Assembly (NCBI RefSeq): GCF_004345605.1 | Contig: NZ_SLVY01000003.1 | Coordinates: forward strand, 372,001-436,000 | Length of the DNA stretch: 64,000 nt | Reading direction: 5' to 3' | Source of the DNA: Rhodococcus sp. SMB37 | Lineage (GTDB): Bacteria > Actinomycetota > Actinomycetes > Mycobacteriales > Mycobacteriaceae | Shown here: positions 9,052-17,408 of the stretch, in pieces | Position numbering within the stretch: the stretch's first letter is position 1 | Layout of the letters: each line of letters starts with the position of its first letter | Translations under genes and position numbers: made by a program | Notes under the pieces: model-generated | The model's input: the letters and a program-made list of their open reading frames with translations, nothing else | Told to the model about the DNA's origin: nothing | Databases searched by the model: none

Positions 9052-10410
9052 TCAGACGAAGCCGAACAAGGGTGGAATCGCGACGACCACCAGCGCAGCC
9101 CATGCTCCGTATACGGGCAGATACTGCACCTGCCACCGTTCGACAGCGCCGAATCCGCACCGCCCGCGAATGAATCGGATGCCCAGCCACGCTGCCCAGC
9201 ACAGGTTGACCAGCAGTACCAGATTCAATCCGAGCGCGACTACCTTGTTCGCCGTGAAGCCGAACTGCACGATGCGCGTGAGCATGGCGACGAGCATCAG
9301 GACGTTGACGGCCAGCGCCGCCACCACGAGGACCATCTGAGCCACGTCGAACACATCGGGCAGCGCGTGGGGATCGCGAGCGGAGATGGCATACAGCAGC
9401 AATCCCAGAACGAGGACGAGGATCAGGTCCATCAGGATGAGCAGGTCCCGGTCGACGTCGAGAACGCTCTGAGACGAGACGAACGCGACGACGAATGCTG
9501 CGAACAACGCGAGCAGCATGAGGATCGTCAGCGGCGTGAAGACCCGGGTGAGCACGGGCGCGATGTTCTCGATCACCGCTTGCTTCGCCTCGACGAGCCA
9601 CGCTGCCACCACCATCGCGCCCACCGGCGCGAACGGGAGGACCCACGCTTCGAAGAACCACCCGATGTCGATGTCCAGCGCCGCGAACGTTCCTGCCGTC
9701 AGGCCCATGAGCGCTCCCCCACCGAGCGCGAGCAACACCATGTAGACGATCCATTCGCCGGTGAACCGGACGAAGTCCATGCGTCGGCGATCCGAACGCC
9801 AATCACCGCCGGCGTACGCCGCACCGACCACGAGCCACAACACGATCGGGGCGTGAATCGCCGCAATGATCTCGGTGTCTCCACCATGGTCGAACGGGTA
9901 GACGTTCAACACCAGTGCAGTCGCCACGAACGGCGCTGCCAGTGCCGCAATCCCCGGAACGGTCATGTTCCGCTTCCACGCGAAGTATGCAACGAGGAAC
10001 GGCAGCACCAGAACGCTCAGGCTGCGCATGAGCACCTGTTCGGGAAGCCATTCGGCCCCGGCCTTGATGACCAGCCCTGCTGCGACGGCGAGGGCGAGAA
10101 CCACGCCGAGTTCACTGGGTCTGCGCCTGCCGTCGTCGTATGAATCGGCCGAGACCAGCACGAGTTGTTTCCACAACCGGTCGGAGTGTTCTCGTGCGAA
10201 CTCCCGGGAGATGTCGTCGACGCTGCCCATCCGCCCCACAGCGACGAGAAATGCTTCGCTCGACGTGAGTCCCGCGGTCGACAGATCCGAAACCTGCTCT
10301 CGCAGATGTTCTTCCAATTCGTCGACATCGGATGTCGAGATCACCCGATGCCCCGAGACATATCCTCGCCACTGCGCGATCTGAGATTCGAGCTGCGCGT
10401 CGATGTCCAT
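9052..10410 (-). CDS. Permease-prefix-domain membrane protein, partner of PadR regulator
   Basis: 452-residue integral membrane protein. The first ~90 residues form a soluble 'permease prefix' domain (MDIDAQLESQIAQWRGYV... VDELEEHLREQ... AVGRMGSVDDISREFAREH), a module commonly found fused to or beside ABC-type permeases and encoded next to PadR regulators. About ten hydrophobic spans follow. The start ATG 10410 overlaps the padR stop by one base (TGATG), giving an operon of regulator and membrane target. This arrangement is known for PadR-controlled envelope stress or transport modules; the transported substrate is unknown. An upstream in-frame start exists but would extend into padR, so I prefer the coupled ATG. 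Confidence 0.75.
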   Translation of the reverse strand: MDIDAQLESQIAQWRGYVSGHRVISTSDVDELEEHLREQVSDLSTAGLTSSEAFLVAVGRMGSVDDISREFAREHSDRLWKQLVLVSADSYDDGRRRPSELGVVLALAVAAGLVIKAGAEWLPEQVLMRSLSVLVLPFLVAYFAWKRNMTVPGIAALAAPFVATALVLNVYPFDHGGDTEIIAAIHAPIVLWLVVGAAYAGGDWRSDRRRMDFVRFTGEWIVYMVLLALGGGALMGLTAGTFAALDIDIGWFFEAWVLPFAPVGAMVVAAWLVEAKQAVIENIAPVLTRVFTPLTILMLLALFAAFVVAFVSSQSVLDVDRDLLILMDLILVLVLGLLLYAISARDPHALPDVFDVAQMVLVVAALAVNVLMLVAMLTRIVQFGFTANKVVALGLNLVLLVNLCWAAWLGIRFIRGRCGFGAVERWQVQYLPVYGAWAALVVVAIPPLFGFV

Positions 10411-10769
10411 CACACCCACCCTTCTGCGGCCGGTGGCAGCACTGCGGAGTCCCACACCCGGTGCAGGGCATCAGCGACGACCGTCCACTGTGCGGCACGT
10501 TCGGCAAGCATGTTCCTGCCTGCGTCGGTGATCGTGTAGTGCTTCCGTCGGCGACCGTTCTCTGCGGTATGCCAGGACGCCGAGATACAGCCGGCGCGTT
10601 CGAGCCGATGCAGCAGCGGGTAGAGCATGCCGTCGGTCCATTGCATGCGACCGTCCGACAGCTCGTTGACGCGTTTGATGATCGCGTAGCCGTACGACTC
10701 ACCCTCGGCGAGAATCCCGAGTACCAGGGGCGTGGCCGACGCAGCCACGAGGTCCTTCTCGATGAACAT
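10410..10769 (-). CDS. PadR-family transcriptional regulator
   Basis: 119 residues with the PadR winged-helix pattern: 'LGILAEGESYGYAIIKRVNEL', 'GMLYPLLHRLERAG', and the wing 'GRRRKHYTITDAG'. The C-terminal helix is short, so this is the small PadR-s2-like class. ATG 10769 is preceded by a strong AGGAGG site. The family generally represses its own operon, here with the coupled membrane protein. Two inverted repeats lie upstream, one at 10782-10796 and a perfect 14-bp palindrome at 10817-10830, and are listed separately as likely operators. Confidence 0.88.
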   Translation of the reverse strand: MFIEKDLVAASATPLVLGILAEGESYGYAIIKRVNELSDGRMQWTDGMLYPLLHRLERAGCISASWHTAENGRRRKHYTITDAGRNMLAERAAQWTVVADALHRVWDSAVLPPAAEGWV

Positions 10770-10781
10770 GACCCTCCTATA

Positions 10782-10796
10782 CCTAGCTCTTCTAGG
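10782..10796. promoter_or_regulatory. Inverted repeat upstream of padR
   Basis: CCTAG-N5-CTAGG, a perfect 5-bp dyad 13 bp upstream of the padR start codon, overlapping the probable core promoter or leader. A further CCTAG half-site lies at 10808-10812. It could be a repressor operator; no direct evidence. Confidence 0.35.
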
Positions 10797-10816
10797 CATG
10801 GGCTGACCCTAGCAGA

Positions 10817-10830
10817 TCTATGTACATAGA
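10817..10830. promoter_or_regulatory. Perfect palindrome, candidate PadR operator
   Basis: TCTATGTACATAGA is a perfect 14-bp palindrome 48 bp upstream of padR, in the 85-bp gap between padR and the iclR-type gene. Its ATGT/ACAT arms match the half-sites typical of PadR-family operators, so autoregulation is the likely role. The link to this particular PadR protein is inferred from position and motif. Confidence 0.55.
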
Positions 10831-10854
10831 GCCTCAAGGCTTCAAGGGATTCGG

Positions 10855-11610
10855 TCAGCGCAACCGTTCACGTCGCCCGACGGTGCTGCGCAGCCCTTCC
10901 GCTGCCGCGCGCACCGCCGCGACGTGGGCTTCGGGAGTGAATCGACCAGTGGGGCCGGTGACGCTGATTGCCGCAATGACCTCGTCGTCGATCCCGAACA
11001 CCGGTGCAGCCACGCATGTGATGCCCAGCGCCGATTCCTCCCGCTCGAATGCGACACCGGTCTCGACGACCCGTTCGAGCTGCGTGCGCAGAATTCCGGG
11101 GGCGACGATCGTGTGCGGCGTGCGACGGACCTTGGGCATCGACAGCGCTTCGTGGACGAGTTCTCCGTCCGCATGCGCCAGCAACGCTTTTCCGATTGCG
11201 GTGCAATACCACGGATTTCGTCCACCGGTCCGCGACGGTGACTTCGCCTGCCGGTGACCGCCGAGCTTCACCACGTAGACGACATCGAGTTCGTCGCGCA
11301 CACCCAGATGCACGGTTTCGTGAGTGCGTTCGTAGAGATCCTGCAAGAACGGCATGGCCATCTCGAGCAGGCTGCGCTCGACGGAGGCCCGCATCCCCAG
11401 TTCGAACAGTCCCCCACTGAGGCGGTATCCGCCGTCGACCCGATCGAGCAATCGGTTCGCGACCAGCTCCCCGGCGAGGCGATGGACGGTCGCCTTGTGG
11501 AGTTCGGTGCGTCGGACGAGTTCGGCCAGCGGGAGAACGTTGTCGTCAGGCCGGAAGGCACGAAGGATCGTCACCGCCTTGCCGAGCACCGTGTCCAGAT
11601 TCGCCGTCAC
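10855..11610 (-). CDS. IclR-family transcriptional regulator of meta-cleavage genes
   Basis: About 251 residues. The N-terminal winged helix is visible ('GKAVTILRAF', 'LAELVRRTELHKATVHRLAGELV') followed by the IclR effector domain ('YVVKLGGHRQAKSPSRTGGRNPWYCTAIGKALLA', 'REESALGITCVAAPVFG'). IclR proteins bind small carboxylates and commonly control aromatic catabolism. It is transcribed divergently from the hydratase-dehydrogenase-aldolase operon 70 bp away, so it likely regulates that operon. Start choice is uncertain: GTG 11610 gives the family's usual length; an in-frame ATG at 11643 would add 11 residues. Neither has a good ribosome binding site. Confidence 0.82.
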   Translation of the reverse strand: MTANLDTVLGKAVTILRAFRPDDNVLPLAELVRRTELHKATVHRLAGELVANRLLDRVDGGYRLSGGLFELGMRASVERSLLEMAMPFLQDLYERTHETVHLGVRDELDVVYVVKLGGHRQAKSPSRTGGRNPWYCTAIGKALLAHADGELVHEALSMPKVRRTPHTIVAPGILRTQLERVVETGVAFEREESALGITCVAAPVFGIDDEVIAAISVTGPTGRFTPEAHVAAVRAAAEGLRSTVGRRERLR

Positions 11611-11679
11611 GAAAACAGCGTATCGCTCAGTGAGACGAACCATTGTTTCTCGAGCCCTCGAAGCAGGACAGTAGAGGTC

Positions 11680-12504
11680 ATGAGCAACCCCACGAACACC
11701 ACCGCGGTCAGTGAGGCGGACATTGCCGCCGCAGCGGACCGCCTCGTGTCCGCCGCCGCGAGCGGCACCCCTACCGCTCCGATCCGCGACCTGATCGGCG
11801 AGAGCGACCTCGTCGCGGCCTACGCCGTTCAGCAACGTTTCAACGAGGGCCGCACGGAGGCGGGCGCCGTCATCGTGGGTCGCAAGATCGGCCTGACCTC
11901 GAAGGCCGTGCAGGAACAACTCGGTGTCGGTCAACCCGACCTCGGAGTGCTCTTCGACAACATGGCGTTCGACAACGGCGCCGATATCCCGATGGACCTG
12001 CTGATCCAGCCGAAGGTCGAGGGTGAGGTCGGGTTCGTGCTCGGCTCCGATCTCGTCGACGGCCCGCTCGACACCGCCCAGGTGCGAGGCGCCATCGAGT
12101 ACGCCGTCGCCGCTCTCGAGATCTGCGACAGCCGGATCGCCAACTGGGACATCAAGTTCGGCGACACTGTCGCCGACAACGCATCTTCGGGTGTGTACGT
12201 CCTCGGCACCGAGCGCCGCACCCTCGACGAGATCGAACCCGTCGACGTCACCATGTCGATGGAGATCGACGGCACCGAGGTCTCCACCGGCAACGGCGCC
12301 GCCTGCCTCGGCGACCCTATCCAAGCCGTCGTCTGGCTCGCACAGACCGCCCGCGAACTCGGCCAGCCGCTGAAGGCGGGCCAGGTGATCCTGTCGGGTG
12401 CACTCGGCCCGATGGCGTCCGTCTCCGCAGGCAGCACCGTCTCCGTCACCGTGTCCGGCCTGGGCACCGTGACAGCCCGTTTCGTGGAAGGAAAGCAAGC
12501 ATGA
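11680..12504 (+). CDS. 2-keto-4-pentenoate hydratase (2-hydroxypenta-2,4-dienoate hydratase)
   Basis: 274 residues, FAH-superfamily hydratase adding water to 2-hydroxypenta-2,4-dienoate to give 4-hydroxy-2-oxovalerate, the first common step after ring meta-cleavage. Family features: '[26 protein letters not shown]', the metal-binding '[10 protein letters not shown]' segment (E-x-E) and '[23 protein letters not shown]'. ATG 11680 follows AGAGG. The stop overlaps the next gene by 4 bp (ATGA). Equivalent enzymes are called MhpD, BphH, TesE or HsaE according to pathway; nothing here tells which ring compound feeds it, so I give no symbol. Confidence 0.92.
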   Translation: MSNPTNTTAVSEADIAAAADRLVSAAASGTPTAPIRDLIGESDLVAAYAVQQRFNEGRTEAGAVIVGRKIGLTSKAVQEQLGVGQPDLGVLFDNMAFDNGADIPMDLLIQPKVEGEVGFVLGSDLVDGPLDTAQVRGAIEYAVAALEICDSRIANWDIKFGDTVADNASSGVYVLGTERRTLDEIEPVDVTMSMEIDGTEVSTGNGAACLGDPIQAVVWLAQTARELGQPLKAGQVILSGALGPMASVSAGSTVSVTVSGLGTVTARFVEGKQA

Positions 12505-13442
12505 GCAAGACCAAGGTTGCGATCATCGGATCGGGCAATATCGGCACCGATCTCATGATCAAGGTTCTCCGCACCTCCGAGGTTCTCGAGATGGGCGCCA
12601 TGGTCGGTATCGACCCCGAGTCGGACGGCCTCGCCCGCGCCGCACGCCTGAAGGTGCCCACCACGGCAGAAGGCGTCGAAGGCCTGGTGAATCTGCCGAA
12701 CTTCGACGAGATCGAGATCGTGTTCGACGCGACCTCCGCGAAGGCGCACATCGCGAACAACGAGCGTCTCGCTCCGCTGGGCAAGCGACTGATCGACCTC
12801 ACGCCCGCCGCGATCGGCCCGTTCGTGGTTCCCGCCGTCAACGGCGATGAGCACCTCGACGCGCAGAACGTGAACATGGTGACGTGCGGTGGCCAGGCCA
12901 CCATCCCGATGGTCGCGGCCGTGTCCCGCGTCGTGCCGGTCGCGTATGCCGAGATCGTCGCGTCGATCGCGTCGAAGTCGGCCGGTCCCGGTACCCGAGC
13001 GAACATCGACGAATTCACCGAGACCACGTCGTCGGCAATCGAGACGGTCGGTGGCGCCCGCCGGGGCAAGGCCATCATCATCCTGAACCCGGCCGAGCCG
13101 CCGCTGATCATGCGCGACACGGTGTTCTGCCTCGTGGACGCCCCGGATCCGGCCACGCACGACGAGATCCGTCAGTCGATCGAGAAGATGGTCGGCGACG
13201 TCGCGGCATACGTGCCGGGCTACCGCCTCAAGCAGCAGGTGCAGATCACCGAGATCCCCGAGGATCAGCCGGTCGAGACACTGCTCGTCGACGGCAACCG
13301 CCCGACCCACCAGGTCTCGGTCTTCCTCGAAGTGGAGGGCGCTGCCCACTACCTGCCCGCGTACGCCGGCAACCTCGACATCATGACCTCCGCCGGACTC
13401 CAGATCGCAGAGCGGATCGCACAGAAGAAGGACAACGCCTGA
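12501..13442 (+). CDS. Acetaldehyde dehydrogenase (acylating)
   Basis: 313 residues, normal for the MhpF/DmpF/HsaG family, which converts acetaldehyde, NAD+ and CoA to acetyl-CoA. The NAD-binding Rossmann motif '[14 protein letters not shown]' is at the N terminus. The catalytic Cys lies in '[14 protein letters not shown]' at about residue 133. The gene overlaps the hydratase stop by 4 bp, and its own stop overlaps the aldolase ATG (TGATG). The enzyme forms a channelling complex with the aldolase in this family, which fits the tight coupling. Confidence 0.95.
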   Translation: MSKTKVAIIGSGNIGTDLMIKVLRTSEVLEMGAMVGIDPESDGLARAARLKVPTTAEGVEGLVNLPNFDEIEIVFDATSAKAHIANNERLAPLGKRLIDLTPAAIGPFVVPAVNGDEHLDAQNVNMVTCGGQATIPMVAAVSRVVPVAYAEIVASIASKSAGPGTRANIDEFTETTSSAIETVGGARRGKAIIILNPAEPPLIMRDTVFCLVDAPDPATHDEIRQSIEKMVGDVAAYVPGYRLKQQVQITEIPEDQPVETLLVDGNRPTHQVSVFLEVEGAAHYLPAYAGNLDIMTSAGLQIAERIAQKKDNA

Positions 13443-14470
13443 TGAGCAACACCACCGTCTTCGTTCAGGACGTCACCCTCCGCGACGGTATGCACGCGGT
13501 GCGTCACCGGATCACCCCGGCCGACGTCAAGCGCATCGTCTCCGCCCTCGAGGACGCGGGTGTCGACGCGATCGAGGTCGCGCACGGCGACGGTCTCGCC
13601 GGCGGTTCCGTGAACTACGGCCCGGGCTCGAACACCGACTGGGAGTGGATCGAGGCCGCGGCCGAGGTTCTCCGGAACGCCCGCCTGACCACGCTGCTGC
13701 TACCCGGTGTCGGTACCGTCCACGATCTGCAGCGCGCTTGGGATCTCGGTGTCCGCTCGGTGCGCATCGCGACACACTGCACCGAGGCCGACGTCTCCGC
13801 ACAGCACATCGCGACCGCCCGCGAGATCGGCATGGATGTCTCGGGCTTCCTGATGATGAGCCACATGGCTCCGGCCGAGGAGCTCGCGAAGCAGGCAAAG
13901 CTCATGGAATCGTATGGCGCGCACTGCGTCTATGTGACCGACTCCGGCGGCCGGCTGACCCTGGGCGGTGTGCGCGATCGCGTCCGTGCCTACCGCGAGA
14001 TCCTGAACGAGGGCACCGAGATCGGTATCCATGCTCACGAGAACCTGTCGCTGTCGGTGGCGAACAGTGTCATCGCCGTCGAGGAGGGCGTCTACCGCGT
14101 CGATGCGTCGCTCGCCGGACACGGCGCCGGTGCCGGCAACTGCCCGATCGAGGCGTTCATCGCGGTCGCCGATCTGTACGAATGGAAGCACGGCTGCGAT
14201 GTGTTCAAGCTGCAGGATGCAGCCGACGACATCGTCCGCCCGCTGCAGGACCGCCCGGTGCGCGTCGACCGCGAAACCCTCACCCTCGGTTATGCCGGTG
14301 TGTACTCGAGCTTCCTGCGTCACGCGGAGGCGGCGTCGGCCCGTTACGGCATCGACGTGCGCACCCTGCTCCTCGAGGCCGGCAAGCGCAAGCTGGTCGG
14401 TGGCCAGGAAGACATGATCGTCGACATCGCGCTCAACCTCGTCGCCGAGCGCGAGGCCGCGTCCGCCTGA
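13442..14470 (+). CDS. 4-hydroxy-2-oxovalerate aldolase
   Basis: 342 residues, DmpG/MhpE/BphI/HsaF family. It cleaves 4-hydroxy-2-oxovalerate to pyruvate and acetaldehyde and passes acetaldehyde through a tunnel to the dehydrogenase encoded just upstream. The HMGL-like TIM-barrel N terminus '[15 protein letters not shown]' carries the metal-binding Asp (RD). '[14 protein letters not shown]' holds the two His ligands, and '[15 protein letters not shown]' the family signature. The C-terminal communication domain is complete. It is the last gene of the operon and is followed by a hairpin terminator. Channelling to glycolysis/TCA completes ring degradation begun by genes outside this window. Confidence 0.95.
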   Translation: MSNTTVFVQDVTLRDGMHAVRHRITPADVKRIVSALEDAGVDAIEVAHGDGLAGGSVNYGPGSNTDWEWIEAAAEVLRNARLTTLLLPGVGTVHDLQRAWDLGVRSVRIATHCTEADVSAQHIATAREIGMDVSGFLMMSHMAPAEELAKQAKLMESYGAHCVYVTDSGGRLTLGGVRDRVRAYREILNEGTEIGIHAHENLSLSVANSVIAVEEGVYRVDASLAGHGAGAGNCPIEAFIAVADLYEWKHGCDVFKLQDAADDIVRPLQDRPVRVDRETLTLGYAGVYSSFLRHAEAASARYGIDVRTLLLEAGKRKLVGGQEDMIVDIALNLVAEREAASA

Positions 14471-14494
14471 GGCAGTCGGCACAGTCGAGCAGAG

Positions 14495-14523
14495 GTCCCC
14501 GTCCGAGCTTCTCGGGCGGGGAC
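14495..14523 (+). terminator. Intrinsic terminator after the aldolase operon
   Basis: 13-bp stem (one mismatch) GTCCCCGTCCGAG / CTCGGGCGGGGAC with a CTT loop, starting 25 bp after the aldolase stop. The U tract is weak (TTCGCC), as usual in high-GC actinobacteria. The rest of 14471-14733 holds no other gene; an AT-richer stretch at 14560-14670 is probably the promoter of the stealth gene. Confidence 0.7.
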
Positions 14524-14733
14524 TTCGCCGTGGGCGCCCCTGGGGGATCAACTTCAGCGAACACTCGTACACCAAACTTTGCTTCCAGCATGTTTCACCT
14601 GCGATTTCCCCCACTTCTCTCGGTGAACATTTGCGACTAGGATGACGTCCTAACGGAAATATTTCACCGAACGGAGCACTCCACGATCACCCAGGCACAG
14701 CCCTCGACGTCCCATGTCCCCGCGAACCCGGGT

Positions 14734-16269
14734 GTGGTGGCCACTCCCGCACTCGCGCCGATCCCGAATCGGCCACTCGATCCGATCTGGTCCATCGACC
14801 GGTACGCGCTGCCCATCACCACGACCACGCCGCACGAGGCGATGGTCGAGGACCTCCTGTTCATCCGGGATGTCCTCGACACGGCGGGTATTGCGTACAC
14901 GCTGATCCGCGAAGAGGGCGACCGCCCCTGCCTGGCTGTCGATCGGGCCGACCGGAAGATCCTCGAGGCGAGCCTGGCATCGGCCTGTTCGGGCCAGCCG
15001 TTCTATTCGAAAACGCTGGGAAAGAAGGGACTTCGACCTGTCCTCGTAGCGGACGGGCGCCTGTCCCGGATGCGGAAGGCCCGCGCGTTCCGGCTGTATC
15101 GTCCGCGGGTGGAGCCTGTGAGCGGTCTACGGTACGGCGCGTCCAGCGGCGTGGGGATCGAGCTGTGGCGACGACGGGGCGACGAACTCGAACTCCCCGG
15201 CGCGAACGCGCTCACACGCAATACGGTGCTGCGCAGCGAACTGGTGTCCACCACCGTCGAGCGGTACGGACGGGTCTGGCCGACCATCGAGGGCATGTTC
15301 GACGCGCATCCGTCGGGCCTTCCGTTCGAGATCGATCTCGTCTTCTCGTGGGTCGACGGCTCGTCGAAGACATTTCAGGCCAAGCGCGCCAAGCTCATGC
15401 AGAGCTATGTGGTCGGAGAGGGAGACGACTCCCCCGCACGCTACCGGCAGATCAACGAGCTGAAGTACGCGCTTCGCTCGGTGAACATGTACGCCCCCTG
15501 GGTTCGCCGGATCTTCGTCGCGACCGATTCCGATCGACCCGAGTGGCTCGCCGACGACGACCGGGTCACTTTTGTGCGAAGCGAGGAGTTCTTCGCCGAC
15601 CAATCGATGCTGCCGACGCACAATTCACAGGCCGTCGAGGCGCAGCTGCACCGCATTCCCGGACTGGCGGAGCATTTCGTGTATTCCAACGACGACATGT
15701 TCTTCGGTCGCTCGGTGGACCCCCAGGTGTTCTTCTCACCGGCGGGGGTCAGCAAGTTCATCGAGTCCGACATTCGGATCGGTCTCGGACCGAACCACAG
15801 CGAACGTAGCGGTTTCGAGAACTCGGCGCGGGTCAATCGAGGGCTGCTGCGAAAGCGTTTCGGGGTGACGATCACCCATCACCTCGAACATGCACCGGCA
15901 CCGCTGCGTCGGAGCATCGTGGCGGAGATGGAGCGAGAATTCGACACCGAGTTCATGGCAACTGCAGGAAGTCCGTTCCGCGCAGTCGACAACATCTCGG
16001 TGACGAACTCCTTCTATCACTACTACGCGTTGCTGACGGGACGCGCGGTGCAGCAGCAGTCCGCCCGTGTGAACTATGTCGACACGACGACGCACTCGGG
16101 CCTGCGAGAACTCGATACGCTGCTCGCGAAGCGCAAGACCGACTTCATCTGCCTCAACGACGGCAGCGCCCCCGAGGTCGACCTGGAAGTGCGCACCGCG
16201 AAGGTCACGCAGTTCCTCGACCACTACTATCCGATCCCCGCACCGTGGGAGACCGCTTACCCCCGGTGA
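14734..16269 (+). CDS. Stealth-family sugar-1-phosphate transferase (CpsY-like)
   Basis: 511 residues. Stealth proteins are hexose-1-phosphoryltransferases that build phosphoglycans such as capsule. Conserved regions in order: CR1 'IDLVFSWVDGSS' (~residue 201), CR2 'RQINELKYALRSVNMYAPWVRRIFVATD', then 'EHFVYSNDDMFFGR', CR3 around 'HHLEHAPAPLRR', and CR4 'FICLNDG' near the end. It is convergent with a class III phosphodiesterase gene 9 bp away, the same pair and orientation as M. tuberculosis Rv0806c (cpsY) and Rv0805. The GTG 14734 is the first standard start after the in-frame stop at 14638, yet has no ribosome site; ACGGAG at 14671-14676 instead fits a non-standard start near 14683-14686 (see findings). 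Confidence 0.85.
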   Translation: MVATPALAPIPNRPLDPIWSIDRYALPITTTTPHEAMVEDLLFIRDVLDTAGIAYTLIREEGDRPCLAVDRADRKILEASLASACSGQPFYSKTLGKKGLRPVLVADGRLSRMRKARAFRLYRPRVEPVSGLRYGASSGVGIELWRRRGDELELPGANALTRNTVLRSELVSTTVERYGRVWPTIEGMFDAHPSGLPFEIDLVFSWVDGSSKTFQAKRAKLMQSYVVGEGDDSPARYRQINELKYALRSVNMYAPWVRRIFVATDSDRPEWLADDDRVTFVRSEEFFADQSMLPTHNSQAVEAQLHRIPGLAEHFVYSNDDMFFGRSVDPQVFFSPAGVSKFIESDIRIGLGPNHSERSGFENSARVNRGLLRKRFGVTITHHLEHAPAPLRRSIVAEMEREFDTEFMATAGSPFRAVDNISVTNSFYHYYALLTGRAVQQQSARVNYVDTTTHSGLRELDTLLAKRKTDFICLNDGSAPEVDLEVRTAKVTQFLDHYYPIPAPWETAYPR

Positions 16270-16278
16270 CCGCCCCGG

Positions 16279-17199
16279 TCAGACGTTGAGGGTGAGCTCC
16301 GGATTCTCCGGGATTCTGACCCGCGCATCGGCGAGACGCTGCGCAGTCTCCTCAGCGGAGACGTGCCGACCGGCGGTGGCATAGCTGCCGGCCGGCACCA
16401 CGGAATGCACGATGGTCTCGGGATAGACGTGTACCAGGTTGAACCCCTGCGCTCCGTCGCGACCGCGCTGCGAGTCGAACGGGACGTTGAGATCCTGGGT
16501 GTAGCACGTGGACGACGCCACCGACACCGGGATTCCGGCAAACGTCGCCGTGGTCGAGTAGTGCAGGTGACCCGCCAGAATTGCGCGGACATCCGAGTTG
16601 CGCACCACGTCGGCGAGCCCGGTCTGGTCTCGAAGTTCGACGAGCACCGCGAGGTCGAACACGCACGGCACCGGAGGGTGATGCAGTACGAGCACGGTTC
16701 CGAACGGAGCGGGCGCCTCGAGTTCGCTTCGGAGCCATTCGAGTTGTTCAGGGCTGATCTCGCCGTGGTGATACCCGGGTACGGAACTGTCCAGGGTGAT
16801 GACCCGCAGGCCGTTGACGTTGTGGACCTGGTCGATCGGCCCGGAACCCGGGGCCTGGTCGAGCAGACGTTCACGGAAGGCGGCGCGGTCGTCATGGTTC
16901 CCCATCGCCCAGATCACCCGGGCGTCGAGTTCCTCCGCGACAGGTTCGACGAGCGCACGTAGCTTCACATAGGCATCTGGCTGGCCACGATCGGCGAGGT
17001 CGCCGGTGAAGACCAGGGCCTCGGGCCGAACCTGCGACGCACGGATGTCGTCGACGATTCGCTGGATGTGCGCGTCGCTGTCGACCGTGCCGTAGAGCAG
17101 TTCGGTTCCACCCACCAGGTGGGTGTCGCTGAGGTGCAGGAGGGTGTGCGACGGCCGCGGGTACTCGGCTACTCGCTCTGACTCGGCGGAGCCGGTCAT
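16279..17199 (-). CDS. Class III cyclic-nucleotide phosphodiesterase (Rv0805/CpdA-like)
   Basis: 306-residue calcineurin-like metallophosphoesterase. All metal motifs are present in order: D-x-H in 'LSDTHL', GDL..D in 'FTGDLADRG', GNHD in 'AMGNHDDR', HH in 'VLHHPP', and GH-x-H in 'LAGHLHYS'. These define the dinuclear centre that hydrolyses cAMP and related diesters. The match with Rv0805 is supported by the stealth neighbour. ATG 17199 is preferred, with GGAAG upstream; the in-frame GTG 17205 lies too close to that site. Its activity on cAMP versus cell-wall diesters cannot be told from sequence. Confidence 0.88.
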   Translation of the reverse strand: MTGSAESERVAEYPRPSHTLLHLSDTHLVGGTELLYGTVDSDAHIQRIVDDIRASQVRPEALVFTGDLADRGQPDAYVKLRALVEPVAEELDARVIWAMGNHDDRAAFRERLLDQAPGSGPIDQVHNVNGLRVITLDSSVPGYHHGEISPEQLEWLRSELEAPAPFGTVLVLHHPPVPCVFDLAVLVELRDQTGLADVVRNSDVRAILAGHLHYSTTATFAGIPVSVASSTCYTQDLNVPFDSQRGRDGAQGFNLVHVYPETIVHSVVPAGSYATAGRHVSAEETAQRLADARVRIPENPELTLNV

Positions 17200-17348
17200 G
17201 ATCACTCGCTTCCGTTCGGCGACGTTTCAGGATTTCACGCCGACTTCGAGGCTAACCTCATCTGTTGTACCTCTCCAACACGACTGCCGCCCTCTCGTCT
17301 GGGAAAGATCCGGCAAACACCCGGTGACCAACCATGACCTGCGCAAAC

Positions 17349-17393
17349 GCGCGGTCGGGACCCACCGGCACTACCGGTGGGTCCCGACCGCGC
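17349..17393 (-). terminator. Strong hairpin terminator downstream of the symporter gene
   Basis: A perfect 20-bp stem with a 5-base loop (CACTA) ends 15 bp before the symporter stop codon on the minus strand. It closes the six-gene operon at 17409-24161 and separates it from the phosphodiesterase promoter. The 17200-17348 stretch between holds the phosphodiesterase promoter; no gene is seen. Confidence 0.85.
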
Positions 17394-17408
17394 TTCGGGT
17401 GATTCCAT

